From contig NC_064231.1 of the NCBI RefSeq assembly GCF_023101765.2, positions 8,322,501 to 8,386,500 of the forward strand: a stretch of DNA of 64,000 nucleotides, in the 5' to 3' direction. The translations under genes were made by a program, and so were the position numbers. The notes under the pieces were generated by a model. The model was given only the letters and a program-made list of their open reading frames with translations. It had not been told where the DNA came from and did not search any database. This DNA is from Spodoptera frugiperda. Lineage: Eukaryota > Arthropoda > Insecta > Lepidoptera > Noctuidae. Shown piece after piece: positions 49,821 through 60,762 of the stretch; the first letter of the stretch is position 1, and the number at the start of each line of letters is the position of its first letter.

Positions 49821-49933
49821 ACCGCCGTACTCAGAATCATGTAATGCTTACTTAACTAAGTCCTTATCCATTATTTTCGGAAGAAAATCGTTACTGAGGA
49901 ATAGTTTTATGAAATGTCTCTGAGTGTGGCAGT
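49821..49933. mobile_element. MITE with ACTCAGAG-type terminal inverted repeats (copy 2)
   Basis: Same family as 1123-1242: starts ACCGCCGTACTCAGAATCAT, carries CTTACTTAACTAAGTCCTTA and the central ATTATTTTC, and ends AATGTCTCTGAGTGTGGCAGT. It is 113 bp and more decayed in the right arm. It confirms the family and its size. Confidence 0.75.
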
Positions 49934-50110
49934 TATTTGGCACAATTTCACTCTATTGACTGTTTCACTTGCTAAATGTGTATGTTTCTTCTTTACAAGA
50001 ATCCAGCATCTGAAATTATACTCGTCATAATTATTGCATTAGATCCATCATCACCAGTATCAGACTGAACAAAAGCCTTTCTCTTTAAAATTAATTTATT
50101 TGTTACTAAC
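49934..50110. other. Short AT-rich spacer
   Basis: Nothing recognisable. Confidence 0.4.
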
Positions 50111-50290
50111 TTTTGCGTGTGGCGTCGCCCATGTTGCCGTGGGATAAAAAGTCCTATCATCTAAATCAGTCATACTCTGTCTGTATACCAAATTTCATCA
50201 AAATCCATTCAGTAGTTTCAGCGTGATTGACGGATAAACATCTAAATATCCAAACAAATTAACTTTTACTTTATTATTGTGATAATTGTC
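50111..50290 (+). repeat. Fragment of a common insect repeat (ACCAAATTTCATCAAAATCC)
   Basis: The succession GTGGGATAAAAAGTCCTAT, TCTGTATACCAAATTTCATC, AAAATCCATTCAGTAGTTTC and GCGTGATTGACGGATAAACAT matches a repeat segment that I know from many insect genomes. It is non-coding, and the element it belongs to is uncertain. Confidence 0.55.
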
Positions 50291-51276
50291 ATGTTAGGCA
50301 ATCAATATCAAGATTACAGTTAAAACACAAAGATTTAAAGGATGTTGTTTCTCATCTGTCGGTCAGTTCTTTCTTCATCGTCATTGTTTAGAAGATTGCG
50401 TTCAGACACAGTAAACAAAAATATGCCAAAATGTTCATAACATGAATCACTATTTTTTCCCACTAAAAATAGATGTTATTGACCTGATCTATATTTTGTT
50501 TGCAAGGTTTTATGCAAATCGGTCATGACTTCGGAACCGCACTCGAAATAGGCCCATCACCGCCGGGGGTGAAATTGGGCGATATTAGAGCTCAAGGCTA
50601 CATTCTCTAGTAGTTCATATGTTACTGTAGAACCATTATGGCCTCAACTTCTGCGTGATAAGTGGAGATATTGTGTAACCCCTTACCAAATTGCTTTGCT
50701 TAAATTATGCAGAATGATTGATACGCATTTACATAATGTCCAAGTATTGCTGTTTCAATGAAAGCTGAGTGTAATTTTTGATCATTATGTTTTAGTTTTT
50801 ATTCAGGCATTTGATTACTTACTCGGAAGAAGAAAATTAGGTATGATTCTGGTTTTGTTCGGATGACATATAGACGGCGAAGTACCCATACTTTATAACT
50901 GATCTTTTTTCGAAAATAATCGAAATATTAAGTAATTTATGAAAACGCAAGAAACTAAACGGAATTATTAATTTGTATTAATTTGGATTAAGTCAGTTAG
51001 CTGTTATTGGTGCTTCGCCGTCGATATACATTTTCACGTAACGAGAACAAAATAAAACTAACTTTAGAGCTTAAAAACAGAAGTATATTCAAAGATGTAC
51101 AAATATTTATTTACTTACCCACTAAAACTGTTTTAGCATTCGACTATAAAAATGAAAATAACATTTACTACTTCAATTTGCCCAAGACCAACGATATAAT
51201 AACGATGGAACTGGTTAGAATTGAAAGTCACCAACTATGTAATACTGGCTAGGTTATATCCAATATCATTACGGCA
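50291..51276. other. Non-coding DNA upstream of the full-length retrotransposon
   Basis: An 81-codon frame at 51007-51252 (+) has Lys/Asn/Ile-rich composition typical of AT-rich DNA. Nothing is recognised. Confidence 0.4.
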
Positions 51277-51289
51277 GCACTGGAAACGG
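51277..51289 (+). repeat. Target-site duplication, left
   Basis: GCACTGGAAACGG at 51277-51289 is repeated exactly at 57499-57511, directly after the poly(A) tail. This fixes both ends of the retrotransposon. Confidence 0.95.
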
Positions 51290-51893
51290 GGGTGCGGTGC
51301 CAGAAGACCTCCCCGTGGTGCACCCTGGGTACAGGCAATAGTCCCCCTAACGGGGGTGATAGGGTTGGAGAGGCTATTGCCTGTAGCGAACTTTTGGACG
51401 AGGCGGAAGAACCCGAGATGGGTCCTGGGGGCGGCAGGCTTTGTGCTGTCACATGGCCTGCGCCTCCGAGGGGCGTCACTCCGCCCGTCTCTCTGAATTT
51501 AGCAGAGAGCGTGGCGGAGAGGCAAGGACGGTGCTCGTTGTGCACTCACCCTGCCAACGAGCAGCATCGGGGCACAAGTTGTCCTCGATTGCAACCGTTG
51601 ACATCGTAATCCGGGAAGAGGTCATAGTCATGTTTTATGACTCTGAACGGGACGAGGGTCTTGGCTTGATCGCCCGGACCGCGAGGAAGTTAACCTCTAT
51701 AAAAAATTCCTCCAATACCAAGTTCTGGTGCGCGGCGAGGGTATGCGTGGCTGAGGAGTAGTGTCAGTCTCGAGCGCACCCCCAGCTAGGGGACCGGTGG
51801 ACCCTCTAGTTGGGTTACAAATATACACTTACCCAGGTACAGGGGGCACTGCCTGGGTGGACTGAATATTTCCCCCACACTCGTGGGAACTAT
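51290..51893 (+). promoter_or_regulatory. 5' UTR and presumed internal promoter of the retrotransposon
   Basis: Full-length LINEs of this clade carry their promoter at the 5' end of the transcribed unit. This 604-bp GC-rich leader starts GTGCGGTGCCAGAAGACCTC. It has an inverted motif: AGGCAATAGTCCCCCTAACG and GGGGGTGAT pair in part, and CAGGCAATAG returns in opposite sense as CTATTGCCTG at 51374-51383. This could fold into a long hairpin. Open frames within it start with near-cognate codons and are probably not translated. I cannot point to a specific promoter element. Confidence 0.6.
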
Positions 51894-54007
51894 ATGCAAA
51901 CAGAAAATAATTTAACAAAAAAACCACCAGAGGAGGAGAAGGTAGGCGAGTTTAGCTCGTCTGCAGTTGTTTTAGCGGAGGGCCCGAGTGGCTCTGGTGC
52001 CCGTGGGGAGGCGCTGGACTCGTCCGGCAAGTCCCACACACGGGTCCCAAGTCGGAAGGGATCGGACTCGGAGTCCGACTCCTCATCCGTGTCTGGCGTG
52101 AGCGTGATTTTAAAGCGCCAGACGAGGTCAACGTTTAAACGCCCCAGGATGGAAGAAGGTCTGGGTCTGTCCTCGTCCTCCAACGCGCTGGAGGGCCCGG
52201 CCCCCCCTAAAATCCCTACGGCTGTGCGGGGTGGAGGCAGGGGAAGGCCAAGAGGCGGGCAGCCACTGCCCGGTCCAAGCCGGCTGAGTGTCCGGCTGCG
52301 GCGGATAGCACCCTGAAAAGTGCAGCTCAGTCAGACTCCTCCGTGATGGAGGTTTTGGACGTGGAGGGGTCAAAAGGTGCGCGCCTTTCTGAGACGCTTC
52401 GCCAAGCCGTCAGGGAGGGGCTCCGGCTGGTAGCGGGGAAGAAAACCCAGTCCGCGAGAGCCGCTCAGTTAAAGTTGGTGGAGGCCGAAATTATGGCGGC
52501 GGCCTTCGATGTATGCAGAATTCCCTCAGCGGGAAAAGTCCATCAGGAGTTGGCCGAAATGCGGCGAGAGCTGGCTCGCCTGTCGGTCTCGAATGCCGCT
52601 CTGGAGGCCGAGCTTCGGTCCACCAAGGCTGAGCTTGCCGCTTGCCGTAGAAGCCAACTCCAACCTCCAGCGCAACCTCAGGCGGAGCCCGATGTGCTCG
52701 GGCTGTTGCGCAGGGAGATGACTGCTTTCCAGCAGCGCTATGACGTGCTGGAAAGCAGGCTCCTCCGCCCCCTCTAGCGGCCTCGAGCACGTACGCGGCG
52801 GTTGCAGCTAGGCCGTCGTCCTCTTCAGGGCAGACTGGCTGCGGCGCTCAACCGCCGGCTAGAACAAGAGCGGCTCTTCCAGCGAGGGCCCCAGCGCCCC
52901 CTCCGACGCAGGGCCCAGCTGTCCAGACGACGGATGCATCAGCGGGACGCAAAAAAGGAGAAGGGCGCAGCGGCTCAGCAGATAGCCCCAGCCACAGGCG
53001 TGCCTACCCCAACAGCAAGGGGTAGTGAGTGGCAAGTAGTAGGCGAGGCGAGGAGGGTCGCCAAAGAAGCAAGGAAGCGCCGCAAGAAAGAGCAGCGGCA
53101 GCGGCGGCAGCAGCAGCGCAGAGAAAAGCGCGCTGCGGCCTTGCTTCTCGCCCCTAAGACCGCGGCTGTAGTTATAACGCTACAGCCCGATGCGGTCCAG
53201 AGAGGCGTGACGTATGGCGACGTCCTCGCCAAATTAAAGGGGGCGGTGACTCCCGCGGAGTTCGGGGCCCCTGACGGGTTCGCGATGAAGGTGACGGCAA
53301 CAGGAGCCCGTCTACTTGAGGTCCCCGGCGCGACCAGAGGTCCAACCGCTGACGCTCTAGCCGAAAGGATTAGGGCGTGTCTCGGTGCGGACGAGGCTCG
53401 CGTGTCCAGGCCCACCAAGTGCCTAGACCTGCGAATATTGGGCCTGGACGACTCCGTGACGGAGCATGAAGTGGTGGCCGCTGTCGCCAGGACGGGAGGG
53501 TGCCCTGTTGACCAAGTCAAAACAGGCACCATCCGTCCGGACAACTCGGGGCTGCGCACGGTGGTGGTAAGCTGCCCCGTGACAGCGGCCAAAAAGATTA
53601 AGGAGGGCAGAAGGCTCCTGGTGGGGTGGGTCTCGGCGCAGGTCAAGCTGCTCGAGGTCCGGCCTCTGAGGTGCTACCGCTGCCACGTGGGCCACCACGT
53701 GAGCGTTAAATGCACCTCGGAGGTTGACCGCAGCGACCGCTGCTTCCGCTGCGGTCAGCCCGGTCACAAGGCCGGTACGTGCACCGCCCCGCTGCACTGC
53801 GACGCATGTGCAGCGGCCGGCAAGCCGGCCAATCACCGGGTCGGGAGCAAGGCCTGCTCCCCCCCTACCAAACCCAGGGGTAAGGGTAGGCCCTCCGCCG
53901 CCCCCGTCGTTTCCGCCGCCGCCGCCGCAGTCGCCACTGCTACCACCGCCGCAGCCACCGCCGGCCGTAATGCCGCCAGGGAGGAGGTCGTGATGGAGTG
54001 CCAGTGA
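51894..54007 (+). CDS. Retrotransposon ORF1, gag-like RNA-binding protein, frame-broken
   Basis: ORF1 products of R1-clade LINEs bind the element RNA and form the ribonucleoprotein. The first in-frame ATG is at 51894 (MQTENNLTKKPPEEEK). A Ser/acidic N-terminus leads into a basic region, then a coiled-coil-like part near 52480-52760 (VHQELAEMRRELARLSVSNA). A Lys/Arg-rich helix follows, then a central domain and three zinc knuckles at 53672-53855: CYRCHVGHHVSVKC, CFRCGQPGHKAGTC and a looser CDAC...H...C. The reading frame changes three times: near 52230-52245 (G-rich), at the C-run 52768-52772 where TAG follows at once, and at the A-run 52951-52956, which restores the frame. It ends in an Ala/Thr-rich tail and TGA at 54005-54007, overlapping the ORF2 ATG by one base. 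Confidence 0.85.
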
Positions 54008-54009
54008 TG
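54005..54009 (+). promoter_or_regulatory. TGATG stop-start overlap between ORF1 and ORF2
   Basis: The ORF1 stop TGA (54005-54007) and the ORF2 ATG (54007-54009) share one base. In the related SART1 element of Bombyx, a UAAUG overlap is known to mediate translational coupling by termination and reinitiation. The arrangement here suggests the same mode of ORF2 translation with a UGA stop. Confidence 0.7.
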
Positions 54010-57000
54010 ACTCCATTCCGCCTCCTCCAGGCAAATATCAACCACTGCGCCGCTGCTCAGGACCTTCTACTCCAGAGCATGGCGCAGTGGTCAATAAATG
54101 TCGCTGTGGTCTCCGAGCCGTATTTCGTCCCGCCCAGGGATCACTGGGTTGCGGACTTGGACGGCTCGGTGACCATCATCTCGTCGGCCGCCGCCGGTAC
54201 CCCGACTCTCGAGAGCGCTCAGAGAGGCCGGGGTTGTGTCGCAGCACGGTTCGGAGAGATCGCTGTGGTGGGCGTGTATTTCTCTCCGAACCGAACTCTC
54301 GCCGAGTTCCACAACTCCCTGAGGGAGTTGGTCGCCGTCGTCGTCGGGTTCCGTTCCCTCCCCGTACTTGTCCTCGGGGACTTCAATGCCAAAAACTTGG
54401 CTTGGGGTTCCCGGCTCACTGACGTTCGGGGTAGGATGGTGGAAGACTGGGCCCTGGAGACAGGCCTAGTCGTCCTGAACCGGGGTTCTGTCCCCACGTG
54501 CGTGCGGATGCAGGGCGAATCGGTGGTGGACATATCGTTCGCCAGCCCCGCTCTGTCACCTCGTGTCGTTGACTGGCGCGTTATGGAGGAGGTGGAGACG
54601 TTCTCGGACCACCGGTACATCCGGTTTGACGTCTCCGCCGAGTCCGCGGACCCGCCAGTCAGACAGGCCCCATGTGGCCCGCGTTGGGCGCTGAGACAGC
54701 TGGACCGGGAGCTTTTCCTGGAAGCCGCAATCGTGCAGGCCTGGGTGATACCACCGGACAGGCCTGCCGACATCGACGAGGAAGCAAGATGGCTCCAGGA
54801 CGCCATGTCCAGAATATGTGACGTGGCGATGCCCCGGGTCCGTCCAGGTCAGCGCAAGCGCCAGGTGTACTGGTGGTCGCAGGAGTTGGCTGCTATGCGC
54901 AGTGCTTGCGTTGCTGCGCGACGCCGGTACACCAGGCACCGCAGGCTCCGTATCCGTCCTTCAGATGCGGAGGTCAGAGAGGCGGAGTTGTACGAGGGGT
55001 ACAAGGCGGCAAAGGCCGCCCTTAAAGCGGAAATTTGGCGGGCTAAGGAGGAAGCCCGCCGAGAGATGCTGGAGACTCTGAACAGAGATCCATGGGGGCG
55101 CCCCTACCGGATGGTGCGCGATAAGCTCCGCACCTGGGCTCCCCCGCTGACTCAGAGTCTCCGGCCAGAAGTTGTGGAGGAGGTAATTGGCGCCTTGTTC
55201 CCCGACTTCGGAGGGGTTTCACCCTCCATTCATGACTCCGCCCCCTGCGGTGCCCAATGCGGGCCACAGCGACGATGACGACGACACCGTTCCGGAGGTG
55301 ACCGAGGCAGAACTGAGAGCGGCGGTGCGCCGGATGGGCGCCAAGAACACCGCCCCAGGACCCGATGGCCTACATGGCAAGGCGTGGGTCCTGGCCTCGG
55401 AGGCTCTCGGGCCTCGATTAATAGGTCTCTACAGCGCATGCTTGGAGAGGGGCCAGTTCCCGCTTCAGTGGAAGACGGGAAAACTGGTCCTCGTGAAGAA
55501 GCCGGGGCGCCCTGCGGACTCCCCGTCCGCGTACCGGCCCATTGTGCTGCTCGACGAGGTGGGAAAAGTCTTCGAAAGGATAATTTCGAACCGCCTCGTC
55601 GCGCACCTGTCTGGATTTGGGCCGGACCTCGCGGATGGCCAGTTCGGCTTCCGTAGAGGGCGCTCCACGGTGGACGCCATCATGCGCGTAAGAGACCTCA
55701 CGACGGGGAATGCAGTTTCCAGGGGTAAGGTCGTTGTGGCGGTGTCTCTGGACATCGCCAACGCTTTCAACTCACTACCTTGGAGCTGCATACTGGAGGC
55801 ACTCCGGTACCACCGGGTGCCTACCTATCTCCGTCGTGTTATCGAGGCCTACCTGATGGATAGGTTTGTCACCTACCCCGGTCACCAAGGTGAGTGGAAC
55901 CGGCGAGAGATGTCGCGCGGTGTTCCACAGGGTTCGGTTTTGGGGCCGCTCCTGTGGAACATTGGTTACGACTGGGTGCTGCGCACCGACCTCCCGAACG
56001 GCGTCAGCGTAGTCTGTTACGCCGACGACACGCTGGTGCTAGCGCACGGGAGGTCGCACCAGGCGGCGGCCAATTTAATGGCGAGAGCGGTTGCGACAGT
56101 TGTTGCAAGGATCCGGCAATTGGGACTCGAGGTGGCGCTCCACAAGTCCGAGGCCATGTGTTTTCATGGCCGCGGGAACGCGCCACCTCCGGATGGGTCC
56201 CAAATAACGGCAGGAGGGGTTACCATCGGCGTCGAGACGACGATGAAGTACCTAGGACTCGTCCTCGACAGTCGATGGAACTTCGTGGAGCATTTTCGAC
56301 GTTTGGCTCCTAAGTTGGAACGGACGGGGGCTGCACTTAAGCGGCTCCTGCCCAACCTCTGGGGGCCAAATGCCTCCTGCCGGAGGTTGTACGCGGGGAT
56401 CGTGCGGTCCATGGCCCTCTACGGCGCCCCTGTGTGGGCGCCGAACCTGATGCGGCGGCCAGCTCGGGCGCTGCTCACGTCCCAGAGGGTCATGGCCATC
56501 CGGGTGATCCGCGGATATCGCACGATCTCCGGAGAGGCGGCGAACCTCCTTGCCGGATTACCGCCGTGGGATTTGGAGGCGAAAGTGCTTGCGCGCGTCT
56601 TCTGTTTGCGCGCCGACGCGCGTCGCCGGGGCGAAACTCCACTGCCGCGCCAGATTAGTGCGTGGCGGGACGAGCTCCGGCGCGATCTCATGGCGGAATG
56701 GCAACAGCGACTGTCGCAACCGAGGGCTGGGCTCGCTGTCATTGCAGCGGTAAGTCCCCTCTTTGAGGAGTGGCTAGAGAGGCGCCACGGCGTCCTCACC
56801 TACCGCCTGACGCAGGTGCTTACCGGACATGGAAGCTTCGGTAGGTTCCTGTTTCTGATTGGGCGGGAGGAAACGCCCGGGTGTCATCACTGCGAAGACC
56901 GCCCGGAGGACACGGTGGAACATACGCTTGCGGTCTGCCCTGCGTGGGCTGAGCACCGCCGTATCCTCAGGGATGTGGTCGGCGACGGCGCCCTCTCGCG

Positions 57001-57187
57001 TCCGGCACTGATACAAGCCATGGTGCGGAGCGAGGGGGACTGGGATGCCGTCTCCTCCTTCTGCGAAGCAGTCATGCTAGCTAAGGAGGAGGCGGGGCGC
57101 GTGAGAGAAAGAACCTCTTCACGCCCCAGCCGTCGCGAGAGACACTCCGGGCGTCGGGGATCGCGCGACGATCTCCGGCCACCGTAA
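54007..57187 (+). CDS. Retrotransposon ORF2: APE endonuclease and reverse transcriptase
   Basis: ORF2 nicks the target and copies element RNA onto it (target-primed reverse transcription). It starts MTPFRLLQANINHC. The endonuclease shows QANINH, SEPY, GDFNAKN (about residues 124-130), VDISFASP and SDHRYIRF (S-D-H at about 200-202). The RT shows DGLHGKA, FGFRRGRSTVDA, SLDIANAFNSLPW, GVPQGSVLGPLLWNIGYD and CYADDTLVLA (YADD at 56018-56029). A C-terminal CHHCEDRPEDTVEHTLAVC motif lies at 56882-56938. The frame shifts once between about 55187 and 55276, in the linker between endonuclease and RT, most likely near the CCCC/GGGG runs at 55200-55217. The endonuclease frame alone would end at 55276-55278. 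Apart from this, both halves are open and all visible catalytic motifs are present, so inactivation is recent or an assembly error. Confidence 0.93.
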
Positions 57188-57498
57188 GTGCGGGTCTGCG
57201 GACGACGAGCAAGGGTAGCTCGCCGCCCGACCAGAACCAGACCCGTGCGTGCGGCGCGTCGCGTTCTGCGCGCGCCTCAAAGAGCCATCAGACCACCACA
57301 GATGGGGCCCAGTAGGGCTGATGCCTAATCCGGAGCTGCGGACAACCTAGCGGGTTTACCGGGGCTCCGGCTCGACGGGCAGGAGTAGGAACGGGGTGGT
57401 TTTTAGTCAGTAAGAGTCTGACACTCCCTCTCGCCTCGCCCAAGGCGGGAGAAGTCATTGGATGATTTTCCACCCTAAAAAAAAAAAAAAAAAAAAAA
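57188..57498 (+). other. Retrotransposon 3' UTR and poly(A) tail
   Basis: About 290 bp of GC-rich sequence ends GAAGTCATTGGATGATTTTC, CACCCT, then 22 A residues (57477-57498). The same 3' UTR in reverse is found at 8210-8370 and, in older form, at 8135-8186 and 8954-9013. In this group of elements the 3' UTR and A-tail are what reverse transcription starts from. Confidence 0.9.
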
Positions 57499-57511
57499 GC
57501 ACTGGAAACGG
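57499..57511 (+). repeat. Target-site duplication, right
   Basis: Exact copy of 51277-51289 directly following the A-tail. The absence of any mismatch over 13 bp supports a young insertion. Confidence 0.95.
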
Positions 57512-60500
57512 TTATGATACGAGTCAAATGGATATTATATGCAATATGCATTAGGACATGTAGCTTTTAGTATCTGGATATGTCAAATATCCAGCTACTT
57601 CTAATCTAACCTATATGCTTCGTTCGTCAAGTGGTTGTGTATTAAGGTAAATAAATACCAGGTTTTTTACTTTTTAGGGATTTTATTTTATTTTAGTTTA
57701 CAGTCATATAAATTTGTTACTTATAAGCCTACTAGGTGGACTCAGGTTTGTCCTAAAACTGTAACCTAGGAGTGGGCAGTAATCATTGAACTAATGGCGA
57801 TCTTTAACCAGACTGTCATGCGCGACAATTATGTAAAATATACTTTTTGGGTAATTTTTCCTGTATCGGCTTGTATCTGGACATTTTCAGACTAGTGAAT
57901 TTGATAATAATATTATCAATGCGTACGTTTATTTCAATACGTTTATTTCTTACCATAATATTTAAACTAATGAAGCCTACTGGCTTGTAGTCTTGAATGT
58001 AGATCTCTAGCTTTTAGAACGAGTTATTTAGTCTAAAATATCAGACGGATAATAATAAATCTGTTTTTACCATTCCAAACTGCTTGTTTACCGTCTCTTA
58101 ATAAAATAAATGCTTTGACTACAGAACTGCTAACTTCATTTCAAATATCGTGTCGCCTTTTTTTCTAATAAATAGTGATGAAAGCTTTACACCAACGAAG
58201 TTTATTCTAGTTTAATTAAAAAATCGCTTTGTCTCAACGTTATTTAGCTTCTCTAGTTGTTTACCTGGACTTAATAATGTTTTTTGTGATCTTGTTTTTC
58301 TTTGTAAATTAAAATATGTAGTTGTATTATGTTCGTAGTCTATTAGTTTATATTTATAGCATAACAGTTGTGTTATGGTTATTTTTAGAAATTGGGTGAC
58401 GAATAATAGTATTATCTCTTTAGTCATATAATATGTTATTGTCTCTATAAGTTTTATATTTCATTGATTTTTGATTACTACAGTCTCATAGATCAAAAAT
58501 TATCACCACATATATACTATCGAGCAAAGTTTAATCTTTAAACAAAATATGATAAACTTCTCATCAATTCTTATTAGGTACCTGACACACACACATAATA
58601 TGTATACTGACTTAAAAAGTCGGTCCTCACCGCCAGTTCCTCTGATAAACATAGTACTTAATTAAGCATCCAATATCTTTGAATACATACTAATAAGACT
58701 GTGTTCTCCAAGTACATATTGACAATAGACTCAATAGACTCAGGACGCCACTTAGGATCTCGTCGATTGGCGACAAAGGCTAGACATGTTCTAATTAAAG
58801 ATATCAATAACTTGAGAACAAGGACGCATTTCGGTAATGTGTTTATCCATTAGTTAAATAAATAATATGGTCTTAATTATAATATAGATTGAGGGCTCAT
58901 AAGCTCTGTGCACTAGAACCATTCGAAGATTCGAAAGGTTTGCAAAATTATTTAAGTATTTCTTATCCTATATACTCGTGACTTTTATAGCTAAACGTTA
59001 TTCATTATCAACTTCAACTGGAATTAGTTCACTGTTTAACAAAAGCCTTCATTCATAGAAGGGGTTACCATAATCGCAGTTAGTCTATTGAAAAATCAAT
59101 CTGTTTTGGTTAGTCACAGTTTTAGGACACATTTCAGCAGAAATTACATAACACACGCGACCTTAGCTACCCTTTAGAAAATAAATCACGATGTTACATA
59201 ACACAATGTAATTTTAAAATATACCAGCTTGAAACTTTTTAATTATTTAAAGAGAAACATTAGCCGCCATTATAGTAATTAATTTTCGAAATAATCAACT
59301 TATTACGCTGACGCTATAAGTCTTTTGGCGAGTCGGCAACTTTCCTTCAATAAGTTCTGGCCCTTATTAAGTACGTACCTATTGAATGATATGATTGATC
59401 GATGTTTTCAAGTTGATTGAGACCTCCTTTTGCCAATACCGTAATAGCTTTAATGTGCTGTAACAAATGCCTAATGTTGCCCATTTTGAGTGAGGTATCT
59501 TTGTATTTTGCCTCTTTTGGTTAGGGAGGTAAAATATGAGAGCTTTTCTTCTATAAGTTACTACATATGTATCTACAATATAAATAATGCTGATGTTTGT
59601 TTACCTTTTTGAAATAATTTTGGTACGCTGTAGTTTTGAAATTTAGGTACTTTAAGTCTGTACCATGCGGTTTGGTTTAGTATCATGTTATAAACGTATC
59701 TCATGTAATAACTTTTACTTCGTCATTTGTACAGTTGAGTCTAAGCGAGAGATATGTTTAATGTAGCTACATATATTCATATACATTCTATTTAAACTAC
59801 TAAAGCTTCATATTAAAGCAGCTTCTCATTAGCATATCACTCATAATCCTCACGAGTGGAGTGTCAAGCTTCATTAGTGGAGATTTCGAAATAAACGTGG
59901 GCATAAAATGGTGTTTATTTAAATATAGCTCACGTACCTTCCAATTAGTGTCGTAATGATGCACAATACTGCATATATTTATCAAGCCAAAATAAAATCA
60001 ACACGATCAATTCTTTTTTTTATTTTCGAAGGAGTATAATTTGTGTTTATTATAGAGAGTGTTATCAATTTCTTTTTCTCTTTGCAAGTTATGTTACTTA
60101 TTTATCTATAGCCTCTGTATTATCACTGAGGATTTTTTAGAAAATGTATTAATATGGTATGCCAGAACATATATCCACGCGACACACAATATGTTTTCTA
60201 TTGTGTCTGTTCTATTGTGTTGTGTACAAGAGGTTAAATAATTTTGCCGCGTCCAGAAATTGGACTGAATACGTATTTGACGGTGGTATTTTAAACCATT
60301 TAACTAACGAGACAGTCTAAAATATTAATGCGACTTTATTCTCTAATGTGCGTGAAATATTTACCGAAATAAAGTATCTAGTTACTTCCGAAACTAATCT
60401 ACAATAGTGTATCATAGTCAGAGTCCTTATTAATCTGTCTCATAAAATCTTTAATACAAATATTGTATAAACCGCGTGCCAAGTTAAACAGTTGTGCCTA

Positions 60501-60644
60501 GTGGTGATACCGAAATACGTTTTGTGTATGTTGTAGTAAACTGTACTGTATACTGGGCTACTAACCTTCTAAATGCTTCCTTCATTACAAGCGGGTAGCC
60601 AGTTACACAACAAAAAAGTATGGTTTGAATCTCCTCCTAGTTTC
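57512..60644. other. AT-rich non-coding DNA
   Basis: Three kilobases with no gene, RNA or repeat that I can support. Frames of 60-71 codons have no coding signature. Confidence 0.45.
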
Positions 60645-60762
60645 GAGTGTGGGAGAGCTATGCATTCACGAATTTGCCAACTTGATCGGAGTGATAACGG
60701 CCTCACAGAAAACCAACGTGAAACAACGCTTGCGTTGTGTTTCGTCGTATAAGCGAAGTACG
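60645..60762 (+). repeat. Short interspersed repeat, 5' half
   Basis: GAGTGTGGGAGAGCTATGC, then CTCACAGAAAACCAACGTG and AAACAACGCTTGCGTTGTG with TTTCGTCG repeat the first half of the element at 366-673. The 3' half and A-tail are missing, so this copy was broken after insertion. Confidence 0.7.

Larger units (their letters stand above)
51290..57498 (+). mobile_element. Full-length R1-clade non-LTR retrotransposon (6.2 kb)
   Basis: The element has a 5' UTR (51290-51893), ORF1 (51894-54007), ORF2 (54007-57187), a 3' UTR (57188-57476) and a 22-A tail (57477-57498), between perfect 13-bp target-site duplications. Organisation and motifs fit the R1 clade of LINEs: a gag-like ORF1 with three CCHC-type knuckles, an APE-type endonuclease, a reverse transcriptase with YADD, and a C-terminal CCHC motif, without RNase H. 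The target is not 28S rDNA, nor telomeric repeat, so it is not a site-specific R1, TRAS or SART. GC content is far above the host DNA. Frame breaks in ORF1 and ORF2 are described with them. A truncated relative lies at 8193-8947. Confidence 0.95.

Noticed and set aside
51292..51761. Frames in the retrotransposon 5' leader as an additional ORF
   Set aside because: They start at near-cognate codons, have no known counterpart in R1-clade elements, and lie in GC-rich leader sequence.
52975..53646. 223-codon minus-strand frame within the retrotransposon
   Set aside because: It is the shadow of ORF1 in GC-rich sequence; the plus strand carries the zinc knuckles and the proper stop-start junction.
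51290..57498. Assignment as a site-specific R1, TRAS or SART element
   Set aside because: The flanking DNA is neither 28S rDNA nor a telomeric TTAGG array, and the truncated copy at 8.2 kb sits in a different target.
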